From Bacillus sp. sid0103 (GTDB taxonomy: Bacteria > Bacillota > Bacilli > Bacillales_B > DSM-18226), in the NCBI RefSeq assembly GCF_019219025.1, contig NZ_JAHUWN010000012.1, positions 128,182 to 192,181 on the forward strand: DNA of 64,000 bases, written 5' to 3'. Numbering within the stretch: the first letter of the stretch is position 1; each line of letters begins with the position of its first letter. The translations under genes were made by a program, and so were the position numbers. Below the pieces are notes generated by a model. The model was given only the letters and a program-made list of their open reading frames with translations. It ran no database searches and had not been told where the DNA came from. Positions 43,434 to 51,360 of the stretch are shown piece by piece.

Positions 43434-43472
43434 GTGCCTGACACCAACATTTCGTTAGGTGTCAGGCACCAT
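43434..43472. terminator. Inverted pair of the dispersed repeat, terminator-like
   Basis: GTGCCTGACACC and GGTGTCAGGCAC (43434-43445/43459-43470) form a perfect 12-bp stem with a 13-nt loop, 11 bp downstream of the MFS operon's stop and T-rich on the minus strand. Confidence 0.65.
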
Positions 43473-43482
43473 AATGCAACTT

Positions 43483-44823
43483 TTATTTACTCATACTGTT
43501 ACTCTCAATTAAAACGGTTGTTTTTGCTGGGATGAGGAAACTTAGCACTATAGTCACGAAACTCAAACAAAGAGCATATAAAAACACGTTTTTCATTCCG
43601 ATTGTGATGTGTGCAGCTTGATTGATGATCAAGCCCATGACTGTCACCCCAATCGATGTGCCAATGTTTTTTAGAAACATTTGCAGTGAAGTAGACATCC
43701 CTTTGATCTGGGGTTCAGCAAATTCTTGAGATGCGATGGTTCCAACCGCAAACAACAAACCAAAAGAAATACCCTGGATTGTTAAAATTAAAAACAAACC
43801 GAAATAGGAAATATCAGTAATGAATAAATATAAAGCTAACCCCGATACCGTTGTAATCAAACTGCCGATAATAAATAAGATTTTGTAGCCAAAGCGAAGA
43901 ATCCACTTGCCTGCTGGGGTACTACCGAAGATCCAGCCAACGGCAATACTTAGCAGGATCAGTCCACTTTTATAAATACTCATCTGATTTCCTTCTTGGA
44001 GGTACAAAGGAATAAAGTTGGATGTTCCAAAAAAGGACAAACAATAAACCAACATGAATAGGTTCGTCATCAGGATTCCTTTGTTCTTAAACAATGATAC
44101 TGGCAGGAACGGATGTGGTTCCTTCCTTTCCACTAAAACAAACACAATGAAGCCAATGATTCCTAAGATAATATACCAAATAGAGTTTTGGATATTAGTA
44201 GATAACAATAATAGTGTGATCGAAATCCCAAATAAGAAGAAACCTTTATAATCAATATGGGTCTTCTTAAATTCCATTTGTTCTTTATAGGGAAGCAAAC
44301 AAAGAACGCTGGCAATACCAATGGGAATATTGATAAAGAAGATCCATCTCCATGACAGTGCTTCCACAAAGAAAGATCCCAATATAGGTCCAACAATGGA
44401 AGAGATGGCCCAAATGCTGCTGAAAACCGCTTGAATTTTCCCACGTCTTTCAATTGTAAACAAGTCTCCTACAATGACCATAGAAAGTGGAATCATCCCG
44501 CCAGCCCCCAAACCCTGTATGCCCCTAAAAATGATGAGCATGACCATGGAATTCGCAATCCCACAAAGGATGGAACCTAGCGTAAATAACCCAACAGCAA
44601 ACATTAATAGATTTTTTCGGCCATACATATCCGATAATTTACCGTAAAGCGGCACAGTCACCGTACTTGCTAACATATAAACAACAAATATCCATGCAAA
44701 TAGTTCCATTCCTCCCAGTTGTTTGACAATGGTCGGACTGGCCGTTTGCATAATATTTGCATCAAGCGCTGAAATCAAGGTCGTGATGACTAGTCCCCAA
44801 AAAACATACTTATTCTTTTTCAT
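43483..44823 (-). CDS. MFS drug:H+ antiporter, DHA2 (EmrB/QacA) type
   Basis: A 446-residue transporter with 13-14 hydrophobic segments. Signatures: LDANIMQTASPTIV in helix 1 (DHA2 motif D1), GKLSDMYGRKNLL (motif A) and RGIQGLGAGGMIPLS (motif B/C region). Such pumps export lipophilic drugs or cations. ATG at 44823 has GGAGG 5 nt upstream. It follows another MFS gene by 28 bp, so the two form an operon. Confidence 0.9.
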   Translation of the reverse strand: MKKNKYVFWGLVITTLISALDANIMQTASPTIVKQLGGMELFAWIFVVYMLASTVTVPLYGKLSDMYGRKNLLMFAVGLFTLGSILCGIANSMVMLIIFRGIQGLGAGGMIPLSMVIVGDLFTIERRGKIQAVFSSIWAISSIVGPILGSFFVEALSWRWIFFINIPIGIASVLCLLPYKEQMEFKKTHIDYKGFFLFGISITLLLLSTNIQNSIWYIILGIIGFIVFVLVERKEPHPFLPVSLFKNKGILMTNLFMLVYCLSFFGTSNFIPLYLQEGNQMSIYKSGLILLSIAVGWIFGSTPAGKWILRFGYKILFIIGSLITTVSGLALYLFITDISYFGLFLILTIQGISFGLLFAVGTIASQEFAEPQIKGMSTSLQMFLKNIGTSIGVTVMGLIINQAAHITIGMKNVFLYALCLSFVTIVLSFLIPAKTTVLIESNSMSK

Positions 44824-44851
44824 ATCTCCCTCCAGCACCATTTAATAAACA

Positions 44852-46108
44852 TTAATTATAATTCCGTATTCCTTTATTAAACATTACGAGGACCGAAATA
44901 AGCAAGATGACTGTACTAAAGATAACCAATGTAAAGATTTCACCAATTCCTTCTGCTAACCATCCAGTTAGTAAATAACCGACTGGAAGTAAGGCAAAGG
45001 AACCCAGCATATCTAAACTTACGACCCGGCCAAATTTATCTTCTGGGACCAATTCTTGAAGACTAATTTCCCAAATCAAGCCAAACAACATCATCCCTGC
45101 GCCTTCTAGGAACATAAAGGCCATTAATAAGGGAACGGACGAAACGAAGGGCATAAACAGTAAGGCCAGACCACTAACAGCTACACCGATGTAGGCGAGA
45201 AGGCCTCGCTTCTTCCATTCTTTTCTTAACCCAAACACAAGTCCACAGACGATTGCCCCAGCACCTGATGCGGAAAGAACAAGACCAAAAACAACAGGTT
45301 CAAAATCATAATAGATATTAATGAGCCAAGGAATGATGATGCGTATAATCCCACCGGAAAAAATATTGATGAGCGAGAATGTAAGAATGGTAATCCAAAG
45401 CCAGGACTCCTGTTTCAGGACCTCAATCCCTTCGAAAAAATCTTGTTTGATAGAGTTTTTCTGTCCCAAGCCATCTGTCGACTTTTGAAACGTTAACGAT
45501 CGAAGACTAAGTAAAAAGAACAAGGATATTATGTATGTGATTGCATCAATACCAAAACCCCAAGCAGCTGAAAAAGAGCTGACAATTATTCCGCCGATAA
45601 TCGGTCCAAAGATTCTTAAGGCCTGCACGCTTACTTGGGTAATTGAATTTGCCGCATTGCGAATATCCTTCGTAAATACCTTTGCTCGAACGGCTGAATA
45701 GGCCGGCTGAAAGAAGCTATCCATCGTGCCCATTATAAACATTATGATAAAAAGAAAAACCATGTTGAGTTGCCCCATAAAAGCAATGGCAGCTAATAGC
45801 AGCATCAGGAAAAACCGAACAAAATCCACCACAAACATAATTTTCACTTTGTTCAATTTATCAACAAAAATGCCTGAAACAGGGAGAAGAATGACAAATG
45901 GCAGCATGTAAACGGCCATAACCGTTCCCATCATGGCGGTTGATTTTGATACTTCGAGGACAACGATTGGAAGAATCACATTCGTTATCGAACTTCCTAA
46001 CAAGGAAAAAACTTGGCCCAAAAGCAACGCCGTAAAATGTTTAGATTTCATAAATAGTTGAAAAAAAGGAACTTCTTGATGCACATGTTTCGTTTGGAAC
46101 GAACTCAC
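44852..46108 (-). CDS. MFS transporter, MFS_3 (EntS/macrolide efflux-like) family
   Basis: A 418-residue, 12-helix MFS protein. LLLGQVFSLLGSSITNVILPIVVLE in helix 1, DKLNKVKIMFVVDFVRF as motif A and IRNAANSITQ are typical of the macrolide/siderophore efflux group. GTG start with AGGAGG upstream. First gene of a two-exporter operon. Substrates are not predictable. Confidence 0.88.
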   Translation of the reverse strand: MSSFQTKHVHQEVPFFQLFMKSKHFTALLLGQVFSLLGSSITNVILPIVVLEVSKSTAMMGTVMAVYMLPFVILLPVSGIFVDKLNKVKIMFVVDFVRFFLMLLLAAIAFMGQLNMVFLFIIMFIMGTMDSFFQPAYSAVRAKVFTKDIRNAANSITQVSVQALRIFGPIIGGIIVSSFSAAWGFGIDAITYIISLFFLLSLRSLTFQKSTDGLGQKNSIKQDFFEGIEVLKQESWLWITILTFSLINIFSGGIIRIIIPWLINIYYDFEPVVFGLVLSASGAGAIVCGLVFGLRKEWKKRGLLAYIGVAVSGLALLFMPFVSSVPLLMAFMFLEGAGMMLFGLIWEISLQELVPEDKFGRVVSLDMLGSFALLPVGYLLTGWLAEGIGEIFTLVIFSTVILLISVLVMFNKGIRNYN

Positions 46109-46167
46109 AATCCCCCTCCTAATCTCTTGAATCTTTATCTATGATGATATTTTATCATTTTTTCCTA

Positions 46168-46201
46168 AAAATAGAATAAGCCATTCACTAAGAATGGCTT
46201 A
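46168..46201 (-). terminator. Terminator of the histidine kinase gene
   Basis: Perfect 10-bp stem TAAGCCATTC/GAATGGCTTA overlapping the last codons, with a T-rich run downstream on the minus strand. Confidence 0.8.
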
Positions 46202-47429
46202 CTTCCATCTTTAATAACGGCTGGGTAATCGTTGGTAAAATAATCTCAATCGTGGTTCCTTCATTAAGTTGACTATAAATGTTTAGTTCCCCATTATGGC
46301 CTTCGATTATTTTGTAGCAGGTCATTAAGCCGAGGCCGGTCCCCTTTTCTTTTGTTGTATAAAAGGGTTCACCTAGTGTGGAAATCCGTTCTTGTGGAAT
46401 GCCAACACCTTGGTCGATAATCTGAATCGAAATTTTACCTGCTTCTTTTTCCTTTACGACCACATGAATAATTCCACCTTTAGGCATGGCTTCCATTGCG
46501 TTCTTTAGTAAATTTAGAAAAACTTGCTTTAACTGATTATCTTCACAGCTGATCAACTGCAAATCATCGTCAAATTTCACTATAATTTGAATATTATTAA
46601 GAAGTGACTGGTTGTTAATTAACGTGATAACATCCTTTAAGAGGATCTTAATGTCCTGGGTCGTATATACAGCCGAAGACGGTTTAGCAAGGACAAGGAA
46701 TTCCCCGACGATTTCATTGATCCGGTCAAGTTCTGATAACACAATCTCATAAAATTCCTCTTTCAGGGTGCTCGTCTTTAAGAGTTGAATAAATCCTTTG
46801 ATGGATGTGAGTGGATTTCGGATTTCGTGGGCTATACCTGCCGCCATTTGACCTAACAACGCTAATTTTTCAGACTTTTGAAGAAGACGTTCTGTTTCTT
46901 CCATTCTTTTAGTAATATCCTTCCCAATCGACAAGATGGCCTCTTTTCCGCCAAAAACGATATACAAGGAAGAAACCTCAAACAAAAAGGTTGAACCATC
47001 CAATCGCTTTGCTTTGTAGTCGATCGTGCTTACAGGCTGCTTTTCTTTCTTAACTTGTTTAAATCGTTCAAGTAAACGACTTTTATAGTCTGGAACAATA
47101 AAATTAAAAATGGACTTCCCCATTAGATCTTCTCGTTTCGTAGCACCAATCATGGTCATCGCAGCTTTATTTACATATAAGAATTTATGATTCTGCGTGA
47201 CATAGACGGGAGCAGGCAATGAATCTATCAGCTTCTTATAACTGTCTTCACTGGCACGGGCCTTTTTTTCATAGTAGCGTGCCTTATCATATTGCCAGCC
47301 CACTACCCAGGCAATAATGGTAAACAGGAAAAAGTCGATGGTAAAAAAAGGTTGATGATCATAGACCTTTTGGTAACTGGTAAATAAAATAGAAATCAGT
47401 ACCAGGATAATTCGACCAGATTTATTCAT
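46188..47429 (-). CDS. PAS-domain sensor histidine kinase, sporulation-kinase type
   Basis: A 413-residue orphan kinase. Two N-terminal hydrophobic segments (~6-22, ~30-45) are followed by a PAS domain (~65-175), the HisKA domain with phospho-acceptor HEIRNPLTSIKGFIQLL, and an HATPase_c domain with NLLKNAMEAM (N box), DQGVGIP (G1) and GTGLGLMTCYKIIEGHNG (G2). H-box and N-box match B. subtilis KinA-KinE, which feed Spo0F. No response regulator adjoins, as expected for a phosphorelay kinase. A perfect Spo0A-box core lies upstream. Confidence 0.88.
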   Translation of the reverse strand: MNKSGRIILVLISILFTSYQKVYDHQPFFTIDFFLFTIIAWVVGWQYDKARYYEKKARASEDSYKKLIDSLPAPVYVTQNHKFLYVNKAAMTMIGATKREDLMGKSIFNFIVPDYKSRLLERFKQVKKEKQPVSTIDYKAKRLDGSTFLFEVSSLYIVFGGKEAILSIGKDITKRMEETERLLQKSEKLALLGQMAAGIAHEIRNPLTSIKGFIQLLKTSTLKEEFYEIVLSELDRINEIVGEFLVLAKPSSAVYTTQDIKILLKDVITLINNQSLLNNIQIIVKFDDDLQLISCEDNQLKQVFLNLLKNAMEAMPKGGIIHVVVKEKEAGKISIQIIDQGVGIPQERISTLGEPFYTTKEKGTGLGLMTCYKIIEGHNGELNIYSQLNEGTTIEIILPTITQPLLKMEVSHS

Positions 47430-47466
47430 TATTCAGCCCTCTTAATCAGGTATATTTACTTATGTA

Positions 47467-47473
47467 TTCGACA
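47467..47473 (-). promoter_or_regulatory. Spo0A-box core upstream of the kinase
   Basis: TGTCGAA on the minus strand is a perfect 0A-box core, 38 bp before the kinase start codon. A 7-mer can occur by chance. Confidence 0.3.
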
Positions 47474-47642
47474 TAATTTTATTTAATCCTTCAATTAATT
47501 TAATTATGGAGAGAAACAGAAAAAAAATCTACCTAATTTCAATAGAAAACATTTATGATAGCACAGATTTTGAGCTTATATGTAGTGTAGCAGACTATTT
47601 TATAAAGACACTGTTAAACTTGCATGTGGATTTCCGCAGGGA

Positions 47643-47683
47643 CGATAAAAAAAGAGTCTATAATATTCATTATAAACTCTTTC
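47643..47683 (-). terminator. Terminator of the nas operon
   Basis: Stem AAAGAGT-TATAAT/ATTATA-ACTCTTT with paired bulges followed on the minus strand by T7, right after nasF. Confidence 0.85.
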
Positions 47684-47687
47684 AAAC

Positions 47688-48476
47688 TCAGTATTTTTTT
47701 AATAAAAGCACGTCTTCCTTGACCTTTTCAGGAAACCACGATAGTTTTTCTGATAATTTCACAACTTCTCCGATTACAATCATCGCTGGATTCATGATTC
47801 GATTCTCATTTACAACCTCAACAATCGTCTCAAGTGTACCGATAACAGTCCGTTGATTTCCAGTGGTCCCTTGCTCAATTACCGCAATAGGTGTAGAAGA
47901 ATCTTTCCCACTGGTTTGCAGATGATTACATATATATGGAAGATGTTTGACACCCATATAAATAGCGAGCGTATCGACACCATGCGCGAGGTGATCCCAG
48001 CGAATGTTATTGGGCCTACCGTTCAAACAATGACCAGTTACTACCGCAAAGGATCGGCTCATTTCACGGTGAGTGACGGGAATTCCCGCATAAGCTGGAG
48101 CGGCAATTCCCGACGTAATCCCTGGGACAACTTCAAACTCAATGCCATTTTGAACTAATACTTCTGCTTCTTCACCGCCTCGGCCATATATAAACGGATC
48201 ACCGCCTTTTAAACGAACCACCAATTTCCCGGCCAAGGCTTTTTCAACTAATATTTGATGGATAGAATCTTGAGAAACACAATGGTTCCCCGGCTTTTTT
48301 CCACAATAAATGAACTCGGTATCAGCACTAGCGTAATTCAATAATACCGGATTGACTAATCGATCATATAGAATCACTTCTGCCTGCTCGAGGCATTTCA
48401 TGGCTTTAACCGTAATTAAATCGGGATCACCAGGGCCAGCTCCAACTATATAGACTTTTCCCTTTTTATAAGTCAT
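47688..48476 (-). CDS. nasF: Uroporphyrinogen-III C-methyltransferase
   Basis: A 262-residue SUMT that methylates uroporphyrinogen III to precorrin-2, precursor of the siroheme of nitrite reductase. VYIVGAGPGDPDLIT (AdoMet loop), YDRLV, RLKGGDPFIYGRGGEE and GITSGIAAPAYAGIPVTHR are all present. It lacks the CysG dehydrogenase/ferrochelatase part, so other enzymes must finish siroheme. Last gene of nasBCDEF. Confidence 0.93.
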   Translation of the reverse strand: MTYKKGKVYIVGAGPGDPDLITVKAMKCLEQAEVILYDRLVNPVLLNYASADTEFIYCGKKPGNHCVSQDSIHQILVEKALAGKLVVRLKGGDPFIYGRGGEEAEVLVQNGIEFEVVPGITSGIAAPAYAGIPVTHREMSRSFAVVTGHCLNGRPNNIRWDHLAHGVDTLAIYMGVKHLPYICNHLQTSGKDSSTPIAVIEQGTTGNQRTVIGTLETIVEVVNENRIMNPAMIVIGEVVKLSEKLSWFPEKVKEDVLLLKKY

Positions 48477-48497
48477 ATGGACCTCCTATTTAGTGAT

Positions 48498-48821
48498 CTA
48501 GTCGATGAGGAGAAACACTTCTTCTCCGTCTATTTTGGTTTGATAGGTTTTTACACAGCCTGCATCCGGTTCTTGAACCTTCCCATTATCCAAACAGATT
48601 TTCCAATCATGCATCGGACAGAACACAAATTCTCCGCTGACCAATCCTTCACTCAGCACCCCGCCTTTATGTGGGCAGCGATTTTCAATCGCTCGAATGG
48701 TTCCGTTTAATAATTTGAAGACAGCCACTTCTTTTTCCCCGACAAAAACTGTCTTTCCTAATCGTTCTGGAAGATCCCGTACAGAACCGATCGACACCAC
48801 TTCTACGCTTTTCTTTGTCAT
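48498..48821 (-). CDS. nasE: Nitrite reductase small subunit (Rieske-type)
   Basis: A 107-residue NirD-type Rieske protein. The 2Fe-2S ligands are in NRCPHKGG (CxH) and FCPMHDWK (CxxH). It completes the NADH-dependent assimilatory nitrite reductase with NasD. AGGAGG-like sequence precedes the ATG. It lies 30 bp after nasD. Confidence 0.93.
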   Translation of the reverse strand: MTKKSVEVVSIGSVRDLPERLGKTVFVGEKEVAVFKLLNGTIRAIENRCPHKGGVLSEGLVSGEFVFCPMHDWKICLDNGKVQEPDAGCVKTYQTKIDGEEVFLLID

Positions 48822-48851
48822 TAGATGAATTCCTCCTTATAATGTAGGTTC

Positions 48852-51266
48852 TTAAGACATTACTACAGTCTCAAACAATTCTCTTCTTAGTTTTTCATCC
48901 TCCGATATGGTTTTCCATGGATCCTTAATCACTGATAATGCATCATCCATACGTTTATTTAATTGTTGACGTTTTTCCTTATCATCAAGAACGGAACGTA
49001 CCTGTGCTATGCCAACACGTTCAATCCACGCTGATGTACGTTCTAAGTAATTGGCTGTTTCACGATAATATTGCAGATAGGCACCGGTAATCTCCATCGC
49101 CTCTTCGGACGTTTTTACTTTGTATAATAGGTCTCCCCCGCGTACATGTGTACCGCCATTTCCACCGACATAAAGTTCCCAGCCGCCGTCAATTCCAATA
49201 AAACCAATATCTTTAAACCCAGACTCTGCACAGCTTCTCGGACAAGCGGAAACAGCCATTTTCACCTTATGCGGTGTTTGAAGTCCTTCAAATTTCTTTT
49301 CGAGGTCGATCCCGAGTCCCATGGAATCTTGGGTTCCAAAGCGGCAGAACTGTTCACCGACACATGTCTTAACCGTCCTTAATGATTTTCCGTAGGCAAA
49401 ACCTGATGGCATATCCAAATCTGTCCAGATTTTCGGCAAATCTTCCTTTTTCACTCCGAGTAAGTCGATCCGTTGTCCCCCGGTTAGTTTTACTAATGGT
49501 ATTTCATATTTATCGACCACGTCAGCAATCCGTCGTAAGTCTTGTGAATTGGTTACACCGCCATACATGCGCGGTACGACAGAATACGTTCCATCCTTTT
49601 GAATGTTTGCATGCATGCGCTCATTGACAAATCGTGACTCCTTTTCGTCCTGATAATCAATCGGATGGACCATACCTAAGTAATAGTTCAGAGCAGGGCG
49701 GCATTTGGAACAACCTTCTTCCGTATTCCAGCCGAGCACATTCATGACTTCTTTGATATGGGTCAAACCTTTTGTTTTAATCTCATCTACTACTTCATCT
49801 CTGGAAAGTGAAGTACAGCTGCAGATGGCTTCTTTCTGGACAGTTGCATCAAACGCTGAACCAAGGGTATGCTGTAATACTTCCGCGACAAGCGGCTTAC
49901 ATCCACCGCAAGAACGCGAAGCACTTGTACAAGCTTTGATTTCATCAATCGATGAACAACCTTGATTCTGGATCGCCTCGATAATCGCCCCTTTGGATAC
50001 TCCATTACATCCACAAATAATTTCTTCTTCACTCATGGATGCAACCAAACTGCTGCTAAAGTCCGCATTGAGAGGTTGTAAAAGCGAAACCTTTGTGGTA
50101 GAGGTAACGTCTGCTTGCTTTTGAATCATTGAAAAGAGACGATTTCCATCGCTGCTATCACCAAATAGCACGGCTCCAACAATTGTGTTGTCTTGAATGA
50201 CGATCTTCTTATAAATACTGTCATTTCCATCAAAAACTTTGATTGCTTCTTTTCCTTCGCCTTCCATAAAGTCTCCGGCTGAAAACACCTCAACCCCTGA
50301 TACCTTCAGCTGTGTCGATAATACCGAGCCTTGATATCCATTCGTTTCTACTCCGGAGATGTGTTTTGCTAATATTTTCCCTTGTTCAAACAAGGGCGCA
50401 ACAAGACCATATACGGTTCCATTGTGTTCAGCACACTCCCCGACAGAGTAAATATCAGGAACGCTTGTTTGCATGTAATCATTGACGACAATACCTCGAT
50501 TCACTGAGATACCACTTTCTTTGGCTAAATCGATATTTGGTTTAATACCAACAGCCATCACCACTAAGTCAGTCTCGAGGATGGTTCCATCACTAAACCT
50601 TAAGCCCTCTACGCGATCGTCTCCAAAGATTTCTTGCGTTTGTTTTTCTAATAGAAATGTCATTCCCTGTTTTTCTAATTCATTTTGAAGCATTTTCCCG
50701 GCCTGTGGATCTAATTGCCGCTCCATCAAATACGGGGCCAAATGAATGACCGAAACCTCCATTCCAAGGTTTAAAAGTCCTCTTGCTGCTTCAAGCCCGA
50801 GCAATCCACCGCCAATCACTGCCGCTTTCTTATACTTTTTCGAAGTCTCAAGCATCACTTCGGTATCCTTTATATCCCGAAAAGCTGTGACTCCATTCTT
50901 GTCAGCTCCCGGAATCGGAAGAATGAATGGAACTGATCCCGTCGCTACAATCAATTCATCATACGGTTCCATTCTTCCTAAGTCTGTAACAACGACTTTC
51001 CGCATTGAATCGACTTTGATCACAGTTTCACTTGTATACAATTGAATGTTGTTTTCTGTATACCAATTCCAATCATTGAGTGTAATGTCCTTTACCTCTG
51101 TATCCCCTTGTAATACTTTTGAGAGAAGAATTCTATTGTAATTCGGATGCGGTTCGCTACCGAAAATAGTAATCTCAAATGTTTCCTTTGACAGTTTTAT
51201 GATCTCCTCAATGGTTTTCACACCAGCCATTCCATTACCTACAAGGACCAACTTTTTCTTATCCAT
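48852..51266 (-). CDS. nasD: NADH-dependent assimilatory nitrite reductase, large subunit
   Basis: An 804-residue NirB-type enzyme reducing nitrite to ammonium. Order: FAD domain (LVLVGNGMAGVK), NADH domain (AAVIGGGLLGLEAARGL), two BFD-type 2Fe-2S modules (CGCNG...CGGC and CSCTS...CSKC), ferredoxin-like halves, and the siroheme/4Fe-4S domain with TCVGEQFC and SACPRSC, giving all four cluster cysteines. It contrasts with the paralogue NasB, which has lost two of these. AGGAGG before the ATG. Confidence 0.94.
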   Translation of the reverse strand: MDKKKLVLVGNGMAGVKTIEEIIKLSKETFEITIFGSEPHPNYNRILLSKVLQGDTEVKDITLNDWNWYTENNIQLYTSETVIKVDSMRKVVVTDLGRMEPYDELIVATGSVPFILPIPGADKNGVTAFRDIKDTEVMLETSKKYKKAAVIGGGLLGLEAARGLLNLGMEVSVIHLAPYLMERQLDPQAGKMLQNELEKQGMTFLLEKQTQEIFGDDRVEGLRFSDGTILETDLVVMAVGIKPNIDLAKESGISVNRGIVVNDYMQTSVPDIYSVGECAEHNGTVYGLVAPLFEQGKILAKHISGVETNGYQGSVLSTQLKVSGVEVFSAGDFMEGEGKEAIKVFDGNDSIYKKIVIQDNTIVGAVLFGDSSDGNRLFSMIQKQADVTSTTKVSLLQPLNADFSSSLVASMSEEEIICGCNGVSKGAIIEAIQNQGCSSIDEIKACTSASRSCGGCKPLVAEVLQHTLGSAFDATVQKEAICSCTSLSRDEVVDEIKTKGLTHIKEVMNVLGWNTEEGCSKCRPALNYYLGMVHPIDYQDEKESRFVNERMHANIQKDGTYSVVPRMYGGVTNSQDLRRIADVVDKYEIPLVKLTGGQRIDLLGVKKEDLPKIWTDLDMPSGFAYGKSLRTVKTCVGEQFCRFGTQDSMGLGIDLEKKFEGLQTPHKVKMAVSACPRSCAESGFKDIGFIGIDGGWELYVGGNGGTHVRGGDLLYKVKTSEEAMEITGAYLQYYRETANYLERTSAWIERVGIAQVRSVLDDKEKRQQLNKRMDDALSVIKDPWKTISEDEKLRRELFETVVMS

Positions 51267-51360
51267 GTTAGCTTTCCTCCTGTTTGAAAGTTTCTTAAAC
51301 TATATCACAGGTCAAAACATAACTAACTTACTGTGTAAGGTCTCCTAACATAAAAATTTT

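Noticed and set aside
47506..47856. A 116-codon plus-strand frame
   Set aside because: It runs antisense through the nasF terminator and the end of nasF and has no ribosome binding site.
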